Source: DATKDF01 sp963752045 (GTDB taxonomy: Bacteria > Acidobacteriota > Vicinamibacteria > Vicinamibacterales > SCN-69-37). From it: a DNA stretch of 64,000 nucleotides. How positions within the stretch are numbered: the stretch's first letter is position 1; each line of letters opens with the position of its first letter. Shown piece after piece: positions 63,225 to 64,000 of this stretch. A program made the position numbers and the translations under genes. The DNA lies in contig CAVVWN010000014.1 of NCBI GenBank assembly GCA_963752045.1, forward strand, positions 868,001 through 932,000. The letters run 5' to 3'. Under the pieces are notes generated by a model. The model saw nothing but the letters and a program-made list of their open reading frames with translations. It had not been told where the DNA came from and made no database searches.

Positions 63225-64000
63225 ATGAGACGACTGGGTGCAACCGCTCTTATCGTGATCGTGGCGATGACGTTGACGCTCGCCGGGCAGGCCACACGTG
63301 CCGAGATGGCGCTCGAAGCCGCGCGCCGCGTCGAGGTCGTCGACGGCGATCTGCAGGGAGCGATCAAGCTCTACCGGGCGGTGGTGGCGTCGTACGAGGA
63401 CTCCGACCGGCCGGCGGCCGCGATGGCGCTCGTGCGTATGGGGGCGTGCTACCAGCGCCTCGGCAACCAGCAGGCCGGTCCAATCTTCAATCGCGTGATT
63501 CGCGACTTCGGCGACCAGCCGGCCGCCGTCACCGAGGCGAGGCGCGCGCTGGCCACGCTCACCGCGCAGGCCACGAGCGAGCCGGACGGCCTCGTGTGTC
63601 CGCAGTGTGGCGATAGCGGCGCGGCGATGAGCCCGGACGGCCGGTGGATGGTGGTTCACCACTGGGACAGCGGCGACCTGGCGCGCGTCGATCTCGGAAC
63701 CCTTGAGACGACGCGGCTGAACATCAAGACGGGCGACTGGAGCACGCACTACGACGAGGCACGCTTCCCGGCACTGTCACCTGACGGCAGGTTTCTCGCC
63801 TATACGTGGCATGACGATGGGGCGGCGGAGCGAGGAGAGCCGCCACTCGTGATCAGGGTTCGGGACCTCCAGGCCGGAGGTTCTGCGCGCACCGTCTTTG
63901 CTGATTCCTCCGTCGCGCCGCTTCCGCTCGCCTGGTCGTCGGACGGTCAGTCGATTCTCGCGGAGCTCGTCCGCGACACCGGGAGGGACCTGGCGTGGGT
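63225..64000 (+). CDS. Secreted TPR / PD40 propeller protein B (cut by window edge)
   Basis: At least 258 residues; the frame is open to the window end. Start MRRLGATALIVIVAMTLTLAGQ gives a signal peptide and is preceded by GAGGTG. A TPR-like part (ALEAARRVEVVDGDLQGAIK, then RMGACYQRLGNQQAGPIFNR and ARRALATLTAQ) leads into propeller blades (MSPDGRWMVVHHW, LSPDGRFLAYTWHD, SSDGQSILAEL). A CPQCG motif lies between them. It is the counterpart of the protein at 54459 in module A. Confidence 0.85.
   Translation, partial: MRRLGATALIVIVAMTLTLAGQATRAEMALEAARRVEVVDGDLQGAIKLYRAVVASYEDSDRPAAAMALVRMGACYQRLGNQQAGPIFNRVIRDFGDQPAAVTEARRALATLTAQATSEPDGLVCPQCGDSGAAMSPDGRWMVVHHWDSGDLARVDLGTLETTRLNIKTGDWSTHYDEARFPALSPDGRFLAYTWHDDGAAERGEPPLVIRVRDLQAGGSARTVFADSSVAPLPLAWSSDGQSILAELVRDTGRDLAW

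Noticed and set aside
1..64000. Secondary-metabolite or phage island
   Set aside because: No PKS/NRPS modules, integrase, capsid, portal or terminase features were found in any frame.

Overview
This 64 kb window is high-GC bacterial chromosome with no rRNA, tRNA, CRISPR array, transposase or phage gene that I could find. The gene content points to an acidobacterium, most likely class Vicinamibacteria (inference). It includes secreted amidohydrolases, one fused to a PD40 propeller, and a DUF4159 protein. It also has an ECF sigma factor paired with a Ser/Thr kinase carrying TPR-like repeats, an ABC-2/M1-aminopeptidase fusion, DinB, DUF5916 and Uma2 proteins.

Layout. 1-2.2 kb (minus): a carboxylate-amine ligase, an ATP-grasp enzyme and an esterase, with a second esterase divergent from them. 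3.3-9.2 kb (minus): MATE exporter, NmrA-like oxidoreductase, small membrane protein, class C beta-lactamase-like hydrolase and CocE/NonD hydrolase. 9.4-19.5 kb (minus): mostly secreted proteins, including a VOC lipoprotein, the 1179-residue propeller-amidohydrolase, DUF4159, a DUF4214-like repeat protein, a META lipoprotein, a SnoaL-like lipoprotein and a second amidohydrolase. 19.6-23.1 kb (plus): 1-Cys peroxiredoxin, DUF6526 and DUF5916. 23.1-29.5 kb (minus): slipin/NfeD pair, M1 peptidase, Uma2 and amidase.

29.5-46.4 kb is the damaged part. A truncated DinB copy abuts a flippase remnant. Next is a cyclic beta-1,2-glucan synthase gene (ndvB type) broken by about 13 frameshifts, preceded by a class A PBP that has lost its transglycosylase domain and SxxK box. 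After a few small intact genes and the full DinB gene comes an ABC ATPase plus ABC-2/M1 aminopeptidase locus with even more frameshifts. These damaged genes are still readable frame by frame, so decay and poor consensus sequence are both possible.

46.5-64 kb is regulatory. It holds an AbrB/Doc toxin-antitoxin pair, a Ser/Thr kinase with its ECF sigma factor, and two copies of a three-gene module: histidine kinase with extracytoplasmic TPR-like repeats, OmpR-family regulator, and secreted TPR/PD40 protein. The second copy runs off the right edge. Between the copies lie a Uma2 gene, a 143-bp hairpin element, an endonuclease/exonuclease/phosphatase protein, a membrane protein and a zeta-type toxin-antitoxin pair. 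The two modules, with a conserved 14-mer in front of both transcribed blocks of the first one, are the best candidate here for an undescribed signalling system.

Nine gene pairs overlap by exactly four bases (ATGA or GTGA), which fixed several starts. All family calls come from reading motifs; no database search was run.
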